Source: Prolixibacteraceae bacterium (GTDB taxonomy: Bacteria > Bacteroidota > Bacteroidia > Bacteroidales > Prolixibacteraceae). From it: 64,000 nt of DNA. The translations under genes and the position numbers were made by a program. The DNA lies in the NCBI GenBank assembly GCA_003506435.1, contig DOAQ01000046.1, forward strand, positions 186,001 to 250,000, in the 5' to 3' direction. This document shows, in pieces, positions 49,725 to 57,996 of the stretch; position 1 is the first letter of the stretch; every line of letters starts with the position of its first letter. The notes below the pieces were generated by a model. The model did no database searches. It saw only the letters and a program-made list of their open reading frames with translations, and was not told the origin of the DNA.

Positions 49725-50038
49725 GCATAGCCGTCAAGCTAAAAATATAATTTCCTATTTATCAGCGACAAATGAAATACGACCACCCTGTCCCGGAGAA
49801 ACCGGGACACCCCTCCTAAAAAAAAAGGAGGGGAAACCGAAGCAAGTTGCAACAGCGAAGAACCACCATGCCTCCCAAATTGTCACTGCCCAAAATTTCT
49901 CCTCCTGGACAGGAGGAGTACCCGAGGTACGAGGGGGAGGTGGTTGATTGTTTAAAGTAAAATATAGAACCAGTAAAAATTATTATCACTAAAAAATAAT
50001 TATTTACATAGATTTATCTCTTAGCTTGACGGCTATGC
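49725..50038. mobile_element. MITE-like unit bounded by an 18-bp inverted repeat
   Basis: GCATAGCCGTCAAGCTAA (49725-49742) is the exact reverse complement of TTAGCTTGACGGCTATGC (50021-50038). The 314-bp unit has no transposase and contains CTCC/GGAG palindromes, as in non-autonomous elements. Target duplications are not clear. Confidence 0.5.
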
Positions 50039-50040
50039 CC

Positions 50041-50093
50041 TTTAGGAGGTTGGGGGTAAAAAATACGACAATAAATAGTTCCCATTACTTAAA
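50041..50093 (-). repeat. Dispersed repeat, copy A
   Basis: The reverse complement reads TTTAAGTAATGGGAACTATT, then TATTGTCGTATTTTTTACCC, and aligns with 53641-53690 with a few substitutions and small indels. The two copies are inverted relative to each other and flank the cytochrome-to-arsM gene block. Confidence 0.7.
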
Positions 50094-50210
50094 TAGTGTC
50101 TTTGTAAGATATGTCTTAAACATATACGACAGGCAAGCAGGAAAAAACAAAAATGGACGCGGATTTTTAAGGGATGGGGTAGTTTGGTTGAAATTCAACA
50201 AAGCTTTTCC

Positions 50211-50786
50211 TTACCTTTTTTTCATTCCACCTACTATTCGGGAAACAATTCCCTGTTGGTCGGCAAATTCTGCCAGTAATACGCCACACAAATGAATAAC
50301 AATAAATGGGATCAGGTAGTAAAGGGAAAGCACATGTATTTCTTCCATTGGTCTTTTCAGGTCCTTTGATCCCAGTTCCATGAAAAGGCCGGTAACCAGT
50401 GATATCGCTATACAGATATAAAAAACAATGTACGCCCAATACTGAAACTTCTCTTTAAATTCTATTTTCCGGTCAAAAGGATTTTGAAACTTCATTTCAC
50501 CAAAAAACGGAAGAATAAACCGTATACTGAATAACCCGGCCAAAACGTAACCGATATAAATATGCCAGATCCACATCGGTTGCCTGATTTGTTTGGCCAG
50601 TGTAATAAGCTGGTCGTCTGATAAAGATTGATCTGTAGTAGCCAGATAGTCGCGTATTATTTCGGCTACATTATTTCTATTCATCCAGGTTAATCGCAAG
50701 AATATTGTTACCAGTAACAACAGCATCGAAATAGCTATTGCCCAGTGAATAATCCGGTAGACAGCAGAGTAATTTTTATTTTCCAT
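50211..50786 (-). CDS. Cytochrome b561-type membrane protein
   Basis: The 191-residue protein has four membrane helices. Haem-ligand type histidines appear in YRIIHWAIAI (helix 1), MWIWHIYIGYVLAG (helix 2), EEIHVLSLYYLIPF (helix 3) and FIVIHLCGVLLAEF (helix 4). That is the pattern of cytochrome b561/Ni-Fe hydrogenase-type b subunits. It would pass electrons between quinones and a periplasmic partner. No partner gene is adjacent, so its role is open. Confidence 0.85.
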   Translation of the reverse strand: MENKNYSAVYRIIHWAIAISMLLLLVTIFLRLTWMNRNNVAEIIRDYLATTDQSLSDDQLITLAKQIRQPMWIWHIYIGYVLAGLFSIRFILPFFGEMKFQNPFDRKIEFKEKFQYWAYIVFYICIAISLVTGLFMELGSKDLKRPMEEIHVLSLYYLIPFIVIHLCGVLLAEFADQQGIVSRIVGGMKKR

Positions 50787-50887
50787 ATCCGTCGTGTTTT
50801 AGTTATGAGTACCGTTTAAAATTCTACGAAACCTTCATTATTACTACGCTTTATCAGCGTTTTCCTCATTCATTCCTGATCATTCAA

Positions 50888-52084
50888 TCAGTTACTGAAA
50901 TACTTCTTCAAATCGATCTCTTCCCATTCTGAATACTCACGTACCTTCAGCCATATTTTCAGATCGGCAGGTTGCGCCACAACTGAATAGATGGTTTTTA
51001 TCAGGCCTCCTTCCGGGAATGTTGCTCCTCCATCGGGGATCGTCTGATCAAAAATCTGCATCATCTTCTGCGGGCTGATCTGCCCTTTGTACTGTTCGCC
51101 CAGTTTCATCAGGTTCGTTCGCCGGGTGCAGGTATACCCTATCCCCTCATTGCTTGTATCGAAAAAAACAATCGGGTAATTGTGCCACGACGGATCGATA
51201 AAATCATTGGTAGCAGCAACCAGTCCCGGCGCATTTCGCAGCGCTACCCTGAAAGTAGCCCATTCGTAAATCGTGGCATGTTTGGGAAAAGAACCGTTCA
51301 TGATCAGTCCAACTTCAGGCAGAGTGGTATTAAACCATTCGTCGACTTCGGCGCCCGAAGTGTTTCTGAAAAGACTCTCAAGCAGGATATTATTTGAATT
51401 TTCGCGGCCCACGGGATTAAGCGTATCGCAATTTTGTCCATTCTGCAACTCAAGAAAGACACCTTCGCTATTGATAGCCGTCTGGTAAAACAGACCGCCG
51501 ATAAAGTCGATATTGGCTACCGATGCCGGATAATCGACCGGATTCCAAACAACCACATGAAAATACTTACTGAACTTTCTCAGGCTTTCAAAGGGCAGAT
51601 CGAGGTTACGCCCGGTCACCGTATTGTGATCGGGAGTATAGTCGCCCCATGCCGAAAGGCTGCTGCATCCGCTGAATGCAATATTAAGCAGGGCGGCCGA
51701 CATGATATAGGTCTTGTCTGCACCCAGTCCGTTCGTTTCAGATATTCCGTCAAGGTAATCCTTAAAAATCTGCGAAAAATCGTTGTAGTACGTTCTTCCG
51801 GCGGCTACCAGTTCGTCATATTTAATTCCCTGTTTACCAATCAAAAAATCGGTAACCGATTCCTGATAAAATTCGCCCAACTGCTGTTTCAGCATCAGTC
51901 CATATTGCCGGCCCATCTGATGAAAGGTGCCATGCAATTCGGCAATAAAGAAGACTCCCGATGGACTTTCATGCAGTTTTCCACCCTCATACAAATCTTC
52001 AGAGTCGTCATTATTTTCGGAACAGGCCAGCATAAGAATGCCCAGAAAGAGCATACATCCATAGAGTTTTAGGTTTTTTTTCAT
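50888..52084 (-). CDS. C45-like (acyl-CoA:6-APA acyltransferase type) lipoprotein
   Basis: The product is 398 residues from ATG 52084; an upstream in-frame ATG adds 28 residues before the signal and was rejected. The lipobox LMLAC (about residues 17-21) predicts a lipoprotein. AELHGTFHQMGRQYG (about 46-60) and SGCSSLSAWGDYTPDHNTVT (about 136-155) followed by GRNLDLP match the C45/NTN-hydrolase pattern. Here the Cys after SG would become the N-terminal nucleophile after self-cleavage. It probably hydrolyses amide bonds outside the cytoplasm. The substrate is unknown. Confidence 0.8.
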   Translation of the reverse strand: MKKNLKLYGCMLFLGILMLACSENNDDSEDLYEGGKLHESPSGVFFIAELHGTFHQMGRQYGLMLKQQLGEFYQESVTDFLIGKQGIKYDELVAAGRTYYNDFSQIFKDYLDGISETNGLGADKTYIMSAALLNIAFSGCSSLSAWGDYTPDHNTVTGRNLDLPFESLRKFSKYFHVVVWNPVDYPASVANIDFIGGLFYQTAINSEGVFLELQNGQNCDTLNPVGRENSNNILLESLFRNTSGAEVDEWFNTTLPEVGLIMNGSFPKHATIYEWATFRVALRNAPGLVAATNDFIDPSWHNYPIVFFDTSNEGIGYTCTRRTNLMKLGEQYKGQISPQKMMQIFDQTIPDGGATFPEGGLIKTIYSVVAQPADLKIWLKVREYSEWEEIDLKKYFSN

Positions 52085-52216
52085 TTTTTTCAGAAGTAAA
52101 ATCAAATGTATGGAATAAATACTCCTGACGCAAAATAAATTTTGTCGCTTTGTCGCAAGGGTTTTCACCTTCCATTTTAAGCTAATTACTGCTTCGTGAC
52201 AAATGGATAAAAAAGC

Positions 52217-52241
52217 AAAAAGCCGGTTTCCCCGGCCTTTT
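52217..52241 (-). terminator. Terminator of arsM-arsN2
   Basis: AAAAAGCCGG (52217-52226) and CCCGGCCTTTT (52231-52241) pair with one bulge. The minus strand then has a T-rich run. It lies directly after the arsN2 stop codon. Confidence 0.7.
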
Positions 52242-52244
52242 GTT

Positions 52245-52673
52245 TTATAAAGTCTTTATCATGCACACAGCCGATACGGGGCAGAGTTCCGAAAACTGGC
52301 CGGTTTCTTTAATGCGATCGGGAAATTCCTCCCTTTTTACAATTCGATATCCCCGGCGCTCAAAAAAATGCGTTGCGGTGGTTGTCAGCAAATAAAGCGT
52401 TTTGACGCCTGATTCAGCCGCAATTTGCTCCAACTCGCCGCAAATTGTTTTCCCCAGTCCGGTTCCCCTGAATTCTTCAGCCACAGCAACCGAGCGGATC
52501 AGCGCATCGTCGCCGTATATTTCCAGTCCACCTGTACCATTCAAACGATCTTTTTCTTTCAGTAAATAGAGATGAACAGCCGGTTCGCCAACATCGATGA
52601 ATGGCAGTTCCCAAAACTTCAGCAACTCAATAACTGCCGACAGATCGTCTTTCTGTGCAGGTTTCAGCAACAT
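52245..52673 (-). CDS. arsN2: GNAT acetyltransferase, ArsN2-like
   Basis: The 142-residue GNAT protein has the acetyl-CoA-binding element SVAVAEEFRGTGLGKTICGE (about 70-89). VKTLYLLTTTATHFFERRGY (about 98-117) is the C-terminal signature seen in ArsN-type proteins. Its ATG overlaps the arsM stop (TAATG at 52671-52675), indicating translational coupling. ArsN proteins acetylate toxic organoarsenicals such as arsinothricin (known for ArsN1); the substrate here is inferred from context. Confidence 0.82.
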   Translation of the reverse strand: MLLKPAQKDDLSAVIELLKFWELPFIDVGEPAVHLYLLKEKDRLNGTGGLEIYGDDALIRSVAVAEEFRGTGLGKTICGELEQIAAESGVKTLYLLTTTATHFFERRGYRIVKREEFPDRIKETGQFSELCPVSAVCMIKTL

Positions 52674-53491
52674 TACTTTTCCGTTTTGGGTTTCACTGCT
52701 TCAATTATTGCTGACGAAATGTAATCAGTTATATTCGTAACCGATGTCCACTCCTTGATAAACTTTTTACTTTCCTCTTTCAGGGTGATCCGTATTTCTG
52801 AAAAACCTGCATTTTTCAGCATGTTTTCTACTTCGTCAACGGGCGAAGCGCCGGAAATACAACCACCATAAAGTTCGAGGTCATTTTTAATCGCTTCGGG
52901 AAACTGTTGCAAAGCAACCACATCGGATATTGCAAGGCGTCCGCCGGGTTTCAGTACCCGGAACGATTCGTTGAAAACCTTCTGTTTCTCGGGCGAAAGG
53001 TTAATTACACAGTTGGAAATGATTACGTCCACCGTATTATCGGCAACCGGCAGATATTCAATCTCGCCCAGCCGGAAATCTGTATTTTCAAATCCCCCTT
53101 TTTCCGCATTAGAGCGGGCCAGCGAAACCATTTTCGGGGTCATGTCAACACCGATCGCTTTCCCGGTTTTACCAACCTGACTAGCTGCCAAAAATATGTC
53201 GAAACCACCTCCGCAGCCCAGATCGAGTACGGTCTCCCCTTCTTTCAACGAAGCGATGGCCTGCGGGTTTCCGCAACCAAGCCCCATATTGGCACCTTCA
53301 GGCACCGAATTGATTTCCTTTTTTGAATAGCCAACCTTCAGCGATATCTCATCAAAGGAAAATTCTTTGCCGCCGCAACAGGAAGCTCCGCCTTCATTTG
53401 GCTGACAACAGGAAAGCAGGGATGATTTCCCCTCTGCAAAACCACTGTAACGTTCGCGTATTGCATTTCTGATCTGATCTGAATTTTTCAT
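52673..53491 (-). CDS. arsM: Arsenite S-adenosylmethionine methyltransferase
   Basis: The 272-residue cytoplasmic enzyme methylates arsenite to methylated, partly volatile forms. CCQPNEGGASCCGG near residues 28-41 is the Cys-rich N-terminal segment typical of ArsM. VLDLGCGGGFDIFLAASQVG (about 88-107) is SAM motif I. SNCVINLSPEKQKVFNE carries the catalytic Cys, and ELYGGCISGASP the third. It precedes arsN2 in a two-gene operon. No arsR, arsB or acr3 is in the window, so control and efflux are encoded elsewhere or absent. Confidence 0.95.
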   Translation of the reverse strand: MKNSDQIRNAIRERYSGFAEGKSSLLSCCQPNEGGASCCGGKEFSFDEISLKVGYSKKEINSVPEGANMGLGCGNPQAIASLKEGETVLDLGCGGGFDIFLAASQVGKTGKAIGVDMTPKMVSLARSNAEKGGFENTDFRLGEIEYLPVADNTVDVIISNCVINLSPEKQKVFNESFRVLKPGGRLAISDVVALQQFPEAIKNDLELYGGCISGASPVDEVENMLKNAGFSEIRITLKEESKKFIKEWTSVTNITDYISSAIIEAVKPKTEK

Positions 53492-53843
53492 TGTTTTAAT
53501 GTTTTTGATTACATCCTGTTAACGTGGATATTCAAAAAATGATGCAAGATTATCGAAAATTTGTTTTCGTCTTTGACATTCACAAAGATAAAATCACACA
53601 GTATAATGCAGGCTTATCACAAATCAAGTTTTTTACTGCCAATAAGTAATGAGAACCATTTATTGTCGTATTTTACCCCCACCCCCCTATAGGGGGCTCA
53701 TGCTCCGAACATCTTAAACACTCATTAGGTGGCGAAAGTCCCCTTTAGGGGATTTAGGGGTAAAAACCAAAAATCAAAATGCGACATTATTTCATACGTA
53801 TTACTTAGATCATTTATTCCCTGTAAAAAATTGATTTCCCTTC
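53492..53843. other. Intergenic region with dispersed repeat and REP hairpins
   Basis: No gene. Contains dispersed repeat copy B (53641-53690), the hairpin CCCCCCTATAGGGGG at 53681-53695, and AAAGTCCCCTTTAGGGGATT at 53737-53756. TGTCGTATTTT (about 53663) and AAAATGCGACA (about 53777) form inverted ends around the block. Confidence 0.6.
53641..53690 (+). repeat. Dispersed repeat, copy B
   Basis: AATAAGTAATGAGAACCATT, then TATTGTCGTATTTTACCCCC; it matches the reverse complement of 50041-50093. Confidence 0.7.
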
Positions 53844-54398
53844 TTAATTACTGCAATTATTGCACGATTCTGCCCGTCGGTTGTATTCAATTATATTTCC
53901 ATAGGCATCCACATTAAAAACACAGCAGTCGGTGAGGTTTTTCTTCAGAATTTTTCGTCCGCGCTGCACCCTGCTCCGCGCATTGACGTATGAAATATTC
54001 AGCCGTTCGGCAATTTCCTTCTGCGACAAGCCTTCCAGTTCGTAAAGAACAAGCGCTTCGCGGTACGGGGCAGGTAATGTGTGTACATAAAAGCCAATCC
54101 AGCCGGTTGCTTCCTGCATAGCCTGCGGCAGATCGTCCGGTTCGGGTTCAACCGTTACTTCTTCCAGGTTACCGGCCTGTTTTTTATTTCTGAAATAGTC
54201 GTAAATGGCATTTCGTGTCAACTGGTATATCCAGCCTTTCAATTTCGACTGGTCTTTCAGTGTATCGATATTCGAAAGGATTTTCACAAACACATCCTGC
54301 AAAATATCTTCCGCCAGATCGGCATCTTTAACCTGCCTTTTAATAAACGAAAGGAGTTGATCGTGATGTTCTTTCCATATAATTTCCATTGTATCCAT
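53844..54398 (-). CDS. sigZ: ECF RNA polymerase sigma factor, SigZ-type
   Basis: A 184-residue sigma-70 family factor. Region 2 is DADLAEDILQDVFVKILSNI (about 24-43) with LKGWIYQLTRNAIYDYFRNK. Region 4 is LSQKEIAERLNISYVNARSR (about 126-145). The C-terminal 30 residues carry DCCVFNVDAYGNIIEYNRRA, then ESCNNCSN, a Cys-rich tail seen in SigZ-type factors that could sense metal, metalloid or redox stress (inference). No anti-sigma gene is adjacent. Confidence 0.9.
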   Translation of the reverse strand: MDTMEIIWKEHHDQLLSFIKRQVKDADLAEDILQDVFVKILSNIDTLKDQSKLKGWIYQLTRNAIYDYFRNKKQAGNLEEVTVEPEPDDLPQAMQEATGWIGFYVHTLPAPYREALVLYELEGLSQKEIAERLNISYVNARSRVQRGRKILKKNLTDCCVFNVDAYGNIIEYNRRAESCNNCSN

Positions 54399-54511
54399 TG
54401 TTCCGAAAAATTAAATCGTTATTCAATAAAGACGGAAATCTTTGCAATTGATGCAAACTTAGAAAATTTAGCAGGAAAATCAGTTTCTGGCTTCGGATGA
54501 ATAGCACAATT

Positions 54512-55216
54512 TTAATCATCGCTTTTGCACCATTTCACAATTTCATTTACATGAATTTGTGTGGTATTCAACGAAGGAATTCCGTTGTAAACCGAATCTT
54601 CGAGGATCAGCGGCAATTCAGTGCACCCCATGATGATGCAGTCAATCTGTTGTTCTGCTTTCATTTCCCCGATAATTTCAATGAGCCCGTCGCGGGTTTC
54701 GTCTTTAAATATGCCCAGTTCAATCTCCGAAAAAAGTTTTTCGTTGATATACTTCTTTTGTATCGAGGACGGCATGATCACTTCCATCCCGAAACGGCTG
54801 AACACCTCGCTAAAAAAACCGGAATTCATGGTAAAAGCGGTTCCCATCAGTCCCGGACACTTCAGTCCAAGCCGTTGGGCTTCGCGGGCTGTGGCTTCCA
54901 CAATACTCAGCATGGGAACATTTACCTCCTTTTGCAGTTCGCTGAAAAACAGGTGCGGCGTATTGGCCGTGAGAGCCAGAAAATCGGCTCCGGCCCGTTC
55001 CAGCGCTTTCAGCTTATCGGCAAGGTAGGCCACCGCGCCCTGATAGTCGCCAACTTCCAACTTTCCGATGAAAGCATACATGTTCACACTGGATATAATA
55101 ATCTCAGGATAATTGAGTTTCCCTGCATTTCCTTGTTTAAAGGCGTCGATAATGGCTTTATAATAATCCACAGTGGCTTCGGGCCCTAACCCTCCGATTA
55201 ATCCGATTCTTTTCAT
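54512..55216 (-). CDS. Aspartate/glutamate racemase family protein
   Basis: The 234-residue protein starts with MKRIGLIGGLGPEATVDYYK, the usual N-terminus of this cofactor-free racemase superfamily. ALTANTPHLFF (about 77-87) replaces the first catalytic Cys by Thr/Ala, as known in broad-spectrum racemases of the YgeA/RacX type. IIMGCTELPLIL (about 190-201) keeps the second Cys. It probably racemises a non-aspartate amino acid, perhaps for peptidoglycan (inference). It is monocistronic and ends 110 bp from sigZ. Confidence 0.85.
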   Translation of the reverse strand: MKRIGLIGGLGPEATVDYYKAIIDAFKQGNAGKLNYPEIIISSVNMYAFIGKLEVGDYQGAVAYLADKLKALERAGADFLALTANTPHLFFSELQKEVNVPMLSIVEATAREAQRLGLKCPGLMGTAFTMNSGFFSEVFSRFGMEVIMPSSIQKKYINEKLFSEIELGIFKDETRDGLIEIIGEMKAEQQIDCIIMGCTELPLILEDSVYNGIPSLNTTQIHVNEIVKWCKSDD

Positions 55217-55525
55217 AACATATATTTTTCTGATGGTTGAACAAAACGATTCTTTTTAGAAACTGTTTAAAATTTGAAATGATGCCTAAAATCAAAAAAT
55301 ATACCCCGACCCTAAAGGGTGATTTTTTGATTTTTCGGGCACCCTTCAGGGTTGGGGTAACCCGAAAAATCAAAATGAGCTAAATTTAAACAGTTTCTTA
55401 AATGCCAGTAAAACTATTTTAATTTATTGAATGGTTTTCCATTCAACAATCGGGAAAGTGCATTGTTCTTAGTAAAAAGCATTTTGCCAAGAACCGGTCT
55501 CGGCCATCAATAACAAATCGCAGAT
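55217..55525. other. Intergenic gap holding a MITE-like element
   Basis: No gene. The 141-bp element at 55258-55398 occupies most of the gap; the remainder is an AT-rich upstream region of the dioxygenase gene. Confidence 0.5.
55258..55398. mobile_element. MITE-like element with terminal inverted repeats
   Basis: AGAAACTGTTTAAA at 55258-55271 is complementary to TTTAAACAGTTTCT at 55385-55398. Inside, GATTTTTCGGG and CCCGAAAAATC, plus ACCCTAAAGGGT-type and ACCCTTCAGGGT segments, form nested hairpins. It has no coding capacity. Confidence 0.65.
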
Positions 55526-56416
55526 ATGGACCGCAAAAAATTTGTACATACGCTGGCAGTGCTGCCAATAATACCAACTGCTATGAAACTGGACGCATTA
55601 AATAAGATGATCAAACCTTTAAAAAGCACGGACAAGATGCCTGTTCTCTTTCTGGGGCACGGAAGTCCGATGAATGCCATAGAAGAAAACGAATTTGTCA
55701 GGGGTTTCCGGAAGGTTGCCGGAGAAATTACGCAGCCAAATGCCATCCTTTGCATCTCGGCACACTGGGAAACAAACGGAACATTTGTCACTGCGATGGA
55801 AAAACCCAGAACAATCCACGATTTCGGCGGATTTCCGCAGGCTTTGTTCGATGTGCAATATCCCGCTCCCGGGAGTCCGGAACTGGCGGAAGAAACAAAA
55901 GCAACCATCCAAAAGGCGACAGTTGGGTTGGATCACAATTGGGGACTGGACCACGGTGCATGGTCGGTAATTAAACATCTGTATCCCGAAGCGGATGTTC
56001 CGGTCATCCAAATGAGCCTCGATTACAACCAGCCCCCGCAATACCATTACGAACTGGCAAAGGAACTGGCATCGCTCCGTGAAAAAGGGGTATTGATTAT
56101 CGGCAGCGGGAACATGGTACACAATCTGCGAAAAGTAGCATGGGATAAGCTGAATAGCAGTGGATACGGCTACGACTGGGCTATCGAGGCCAGTGAAAAA
56201 ATGAAAGACTTCATCCGCAACGATAATCACCAGCCACTGATTAACTACAAATCACAGGGTACAGCTTTTCAGTTTTCCATTCCTACACCGGAACATTTTC
56301 TTCCCCTGCTTTATGTTCTGGCGCTCAAAGAGAAAAATGAAAATACAGAACTTTTTAACGATAAAGCTGTGGCCGGTTCTCTGACCATGACATCCGTGAA
56401 AATAGAACGAATTTAA
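55526..56416 (+). CDS. ygiD: DODA-type extradiol aromatic ring-opening dioxygenase
   Basis: The 296-residue protein is of the LigB/DODA family (E. coli YgiD type, 4,5-DOPA dioxygenase). PVLFLGHGSPMNAIEENEFV (about 38-57) and ILCISAHWETNGTFVT (about 75-90) contain metal-ligand His residues. NWGLDHGAWSVIKHLYP (about 133-149) and IGSGNMVHNLR (about 192-202) complete the site. The N-terminal 30 residues (MDRKKFVHTLAVLPIIPTA) resemble a degenerate Tat-like signal. The physiological substrate is unknown. Confidence 0.9.
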   Translation: MDRKKFVHTLAVLPIIPTAMKLDALNKMIKPLKSTDKMPVLFLGHGSPMNAIEENEFVRGFRKVAGEITQPNAILCISAHWETNGTFVTAMEKPRTIHDFGGFPQALFDVQYPAPGSPELAEETKATIQKATVGLDHNWGLDHGAWSVIKHLYPEADVPVIQMSLDYNQPPQYHYELAKELASLREKGVLIIGSGNMVHNLRKVAWDKLNSSGYGYDWAIEASEKMKDFIRNDNHQPLINYKSQGTAFQFSIPTPEHFLPLLYVLALKEKNENTELFNDKAVAGSLTMTSVKIERI

Positions 56417-56459
56417 CCGGGGAGAATTGTATCCCCGGGGGAGGAAAAAAAATAATCTT

Positions 56460-57227
56460 TTACACCCGCTTTTTATACACCCTCATCGCAAATACATAAG
56501 CCACGAGCATAATCCCGACGCACCACGCAAGCGCGACCCAAATATCACTTCCTACCGGCTGATCATTGAGCAACGCGCGGATTGCGTTAACTATTGATGT
56601 TACCGGTTGATTTTCAGCAAAAACCCGTACCGCTTTGGGCATTGTGTTGGTCGGTACAAACGCCGAACTGATAAATGGCAGAAGATGAATCACAAAGGCA
56701 AATGCACCTGCGCTATCTGCCGATTTTGCGGAAAGCCCCGCAATTACCGCAATCCATGTCAGGGCAAGTGTAAACAGTCCAAGTATACCAACTACGGCAA
56801 GCCAGGGCAATACTCCTGCGGGTGAACGGAATCCCATCAGGAATGCAATAAGAATGATTACGGTAACCGAAATCGCATTGGATACCAACGAGACCAGCAC
56901 ATGCCCCCACAGTGCAGCCGAACGCGCAATCGGCATGGAGTGAAAACGCTCGAAAATACCCCTTTGTTTATCCAGGAGCAAGCGATAAGATACGTATCCT
57001 ATACCATTTGCAATGGTCATCAGCATGATACCGGGCAACAGGTAATTCACATAATTATCCGTAGCAATTTGGATTGCGCCACCCAATACAAAAACGAACA
57101 ACAGCATAATCGCAACCGGCGAGATGGTAACAGTCATGATGGTATCCACGCTACGAAAAATATGGCGCATAGAACGTCCAAACATAACACCCATATCCAT
57201 GAAATAATAGTTTTTAATCGTTTCCAT
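56460..57227 (-). CDS. ABC-2 type permease, DrrB-like
   Basis: The product is 255 residues from ATG 57227 (METIKNYYFMDMGVMFGRSM); a longer frame overlaps more of the ATPase gene and was rejected. Six membrane helices and the element YRLLLDKQRGIFERFHSMPI (about 100-119) match the ABC-2/DrrB exporter family. The ATPase gene overlaps by 14 bp. The export substrate is probably a drug or lipid-like toxin (inference from DrrAB similarity). Confidence 0.88.
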   Translation of the reverse strand: METIKNYYFMDMGVMFGRSMRHIFRSVDTIMTVTISPVAIMLLFVFVLGGAIQIATDNYVNYLLPGIMLMTIANGIGYVSYRLLLDKQRGIFERFHSMPIARSAALWGHVLVSLVSNAISVTVIILIAFLMGFRSPAGVLPWLAVVGILGLFTLALTWIAVIAGLSAKSADSAGAFAFVIHLLPFISSAFVPTNTMPKAVRVFAENQPVTSIVNAIRALLNDQPVGSDIWVALAWCVGIMLVAYVFAMRVYKKRV

Positions 57228-57996
57228 TATCCTTTTCCTCCTTTTTCCCAACAATGGCAAGAAATATTTCTTCCAGAGTCGGTTGTTTTTCAATATATTC
57301 CACTTTTGCTGGCGGGAACAGTTTTTTCAGTTCCGCAAGCGTGTCATTCACGATAATCCTGCCCTTATGAAGAATGGCAATCCGATCGGCAAGCTGTTCA
57401 GCCTCGTCTAAATACTGCGTAGTCAGGAATACTGTTGTGCCACTGCCAGCAAGTTCTTTGACCATCTTCCAAACCTCGATTCTTCCCTCGGGGTCAAGTC
57501 CGGTGGTTGGCTCATCGAGGAAAATGAGCTGCGACTCACCAACAAGACTCATGGCGATGTCTAATCTGCGGCGCATTCCGCCCGAATAGGTGGAGACCCG
57601 GCGGTCAGCGGCATCAGTCAACCCAAAGCGTTTAAGCAAATCGTCCGCTACCTGACGCGGATTGTCAAGATGCCGGAGTCTGGCAATCATGATGAGGTTT
57701 TCCCGCCCGGTCAATATCTCATCCACGGCTGCAAACTGCCCGGTAAGACTTATGGATTGCCGCACGCTGTCAGGCTTTGCCGCAACATCGAATCCGTTTA
57801 CAACGGCAGTTCCGCTATCGTGTTTGAGCAGAGTGGTGAGGATTTTTACAATCGTTGTTTTACCCGTACCGTTGGAGCCAAGCAGGGCGAAAATACTGCC
57901 TGTTTTTACTTCAAAACCTACTCCTTCCAACACAGTAACGTTTTTGTAGGATTTTTTCAATCCTTGTACCGAAATGGCAATTTCATTTGGTAACAT
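57214..57996 (-). CDS. ABC transporter ATPase, DrrA-like
   Basis: The 260-residue cytoplasmic ATPase has Walker A LLGSNGTGKTTIVKIL (about 35-50), the signature YSGGMRRRLDIAMSLVG (about 138-154), Walker B LIFLDEPTTGLDPEGR and the H-loop equivalent VFLTTQYLDEAEQLAD. The Q-to-H change (TTQYLDEAE) is usual for DrrA-type ATPases. The C-terminal extension of about 50 residues is also typical. Its ATG overlaps the stop of the regulator gene (TAATG at 57994-57998). Confidence 0.95.
   Translation of the reverse strand: MLPNEIAISVQGLKKSYKNVTVLEGVGFEVKTGSIFALLGSNGTGKTTIVKILTTLLKHDSGTAVVNGFDVAAKPDSVRQSISLTGQFAAVDEILTGRENLIMIARLRHLDNPRQVADDLLKRFGLTDAADRRVSTYSGGMRRRLDIAMSLVGESQLIFLDEPTTGLDPEGRIEVWKMVKELAGSGTTVFLTTQYLDEAEQLADRIAILHKGRIIVNDTLAELKKLFPPAKVEYIEKQPTLEEIFLAIVGKKEEKDNGND

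Larger units (their letters stand above)
49417..50210. other. Repeat-rich intergenic region
   Basis: About 790 bp with no supported gene. A 91-codon frame at 49462-49737 overlaps repeat sequence and has no family resemblance. It holds an 18-bp inverted repeat pair (49725-49742 and 50021-50038), hairpins TCCCGGAGAAACCGGGA and CTCCTCCTGGACAGGAGGAG, and one copy of a dispersed repeat (50041-50093). Confidence 0.6.

Noticed and set aside
49462..49737. 91-codon leftward reading frame
   Set aside because: It overlaps the inverted-repeat element, has no family resemblance, and its composition follows repeat sequence.
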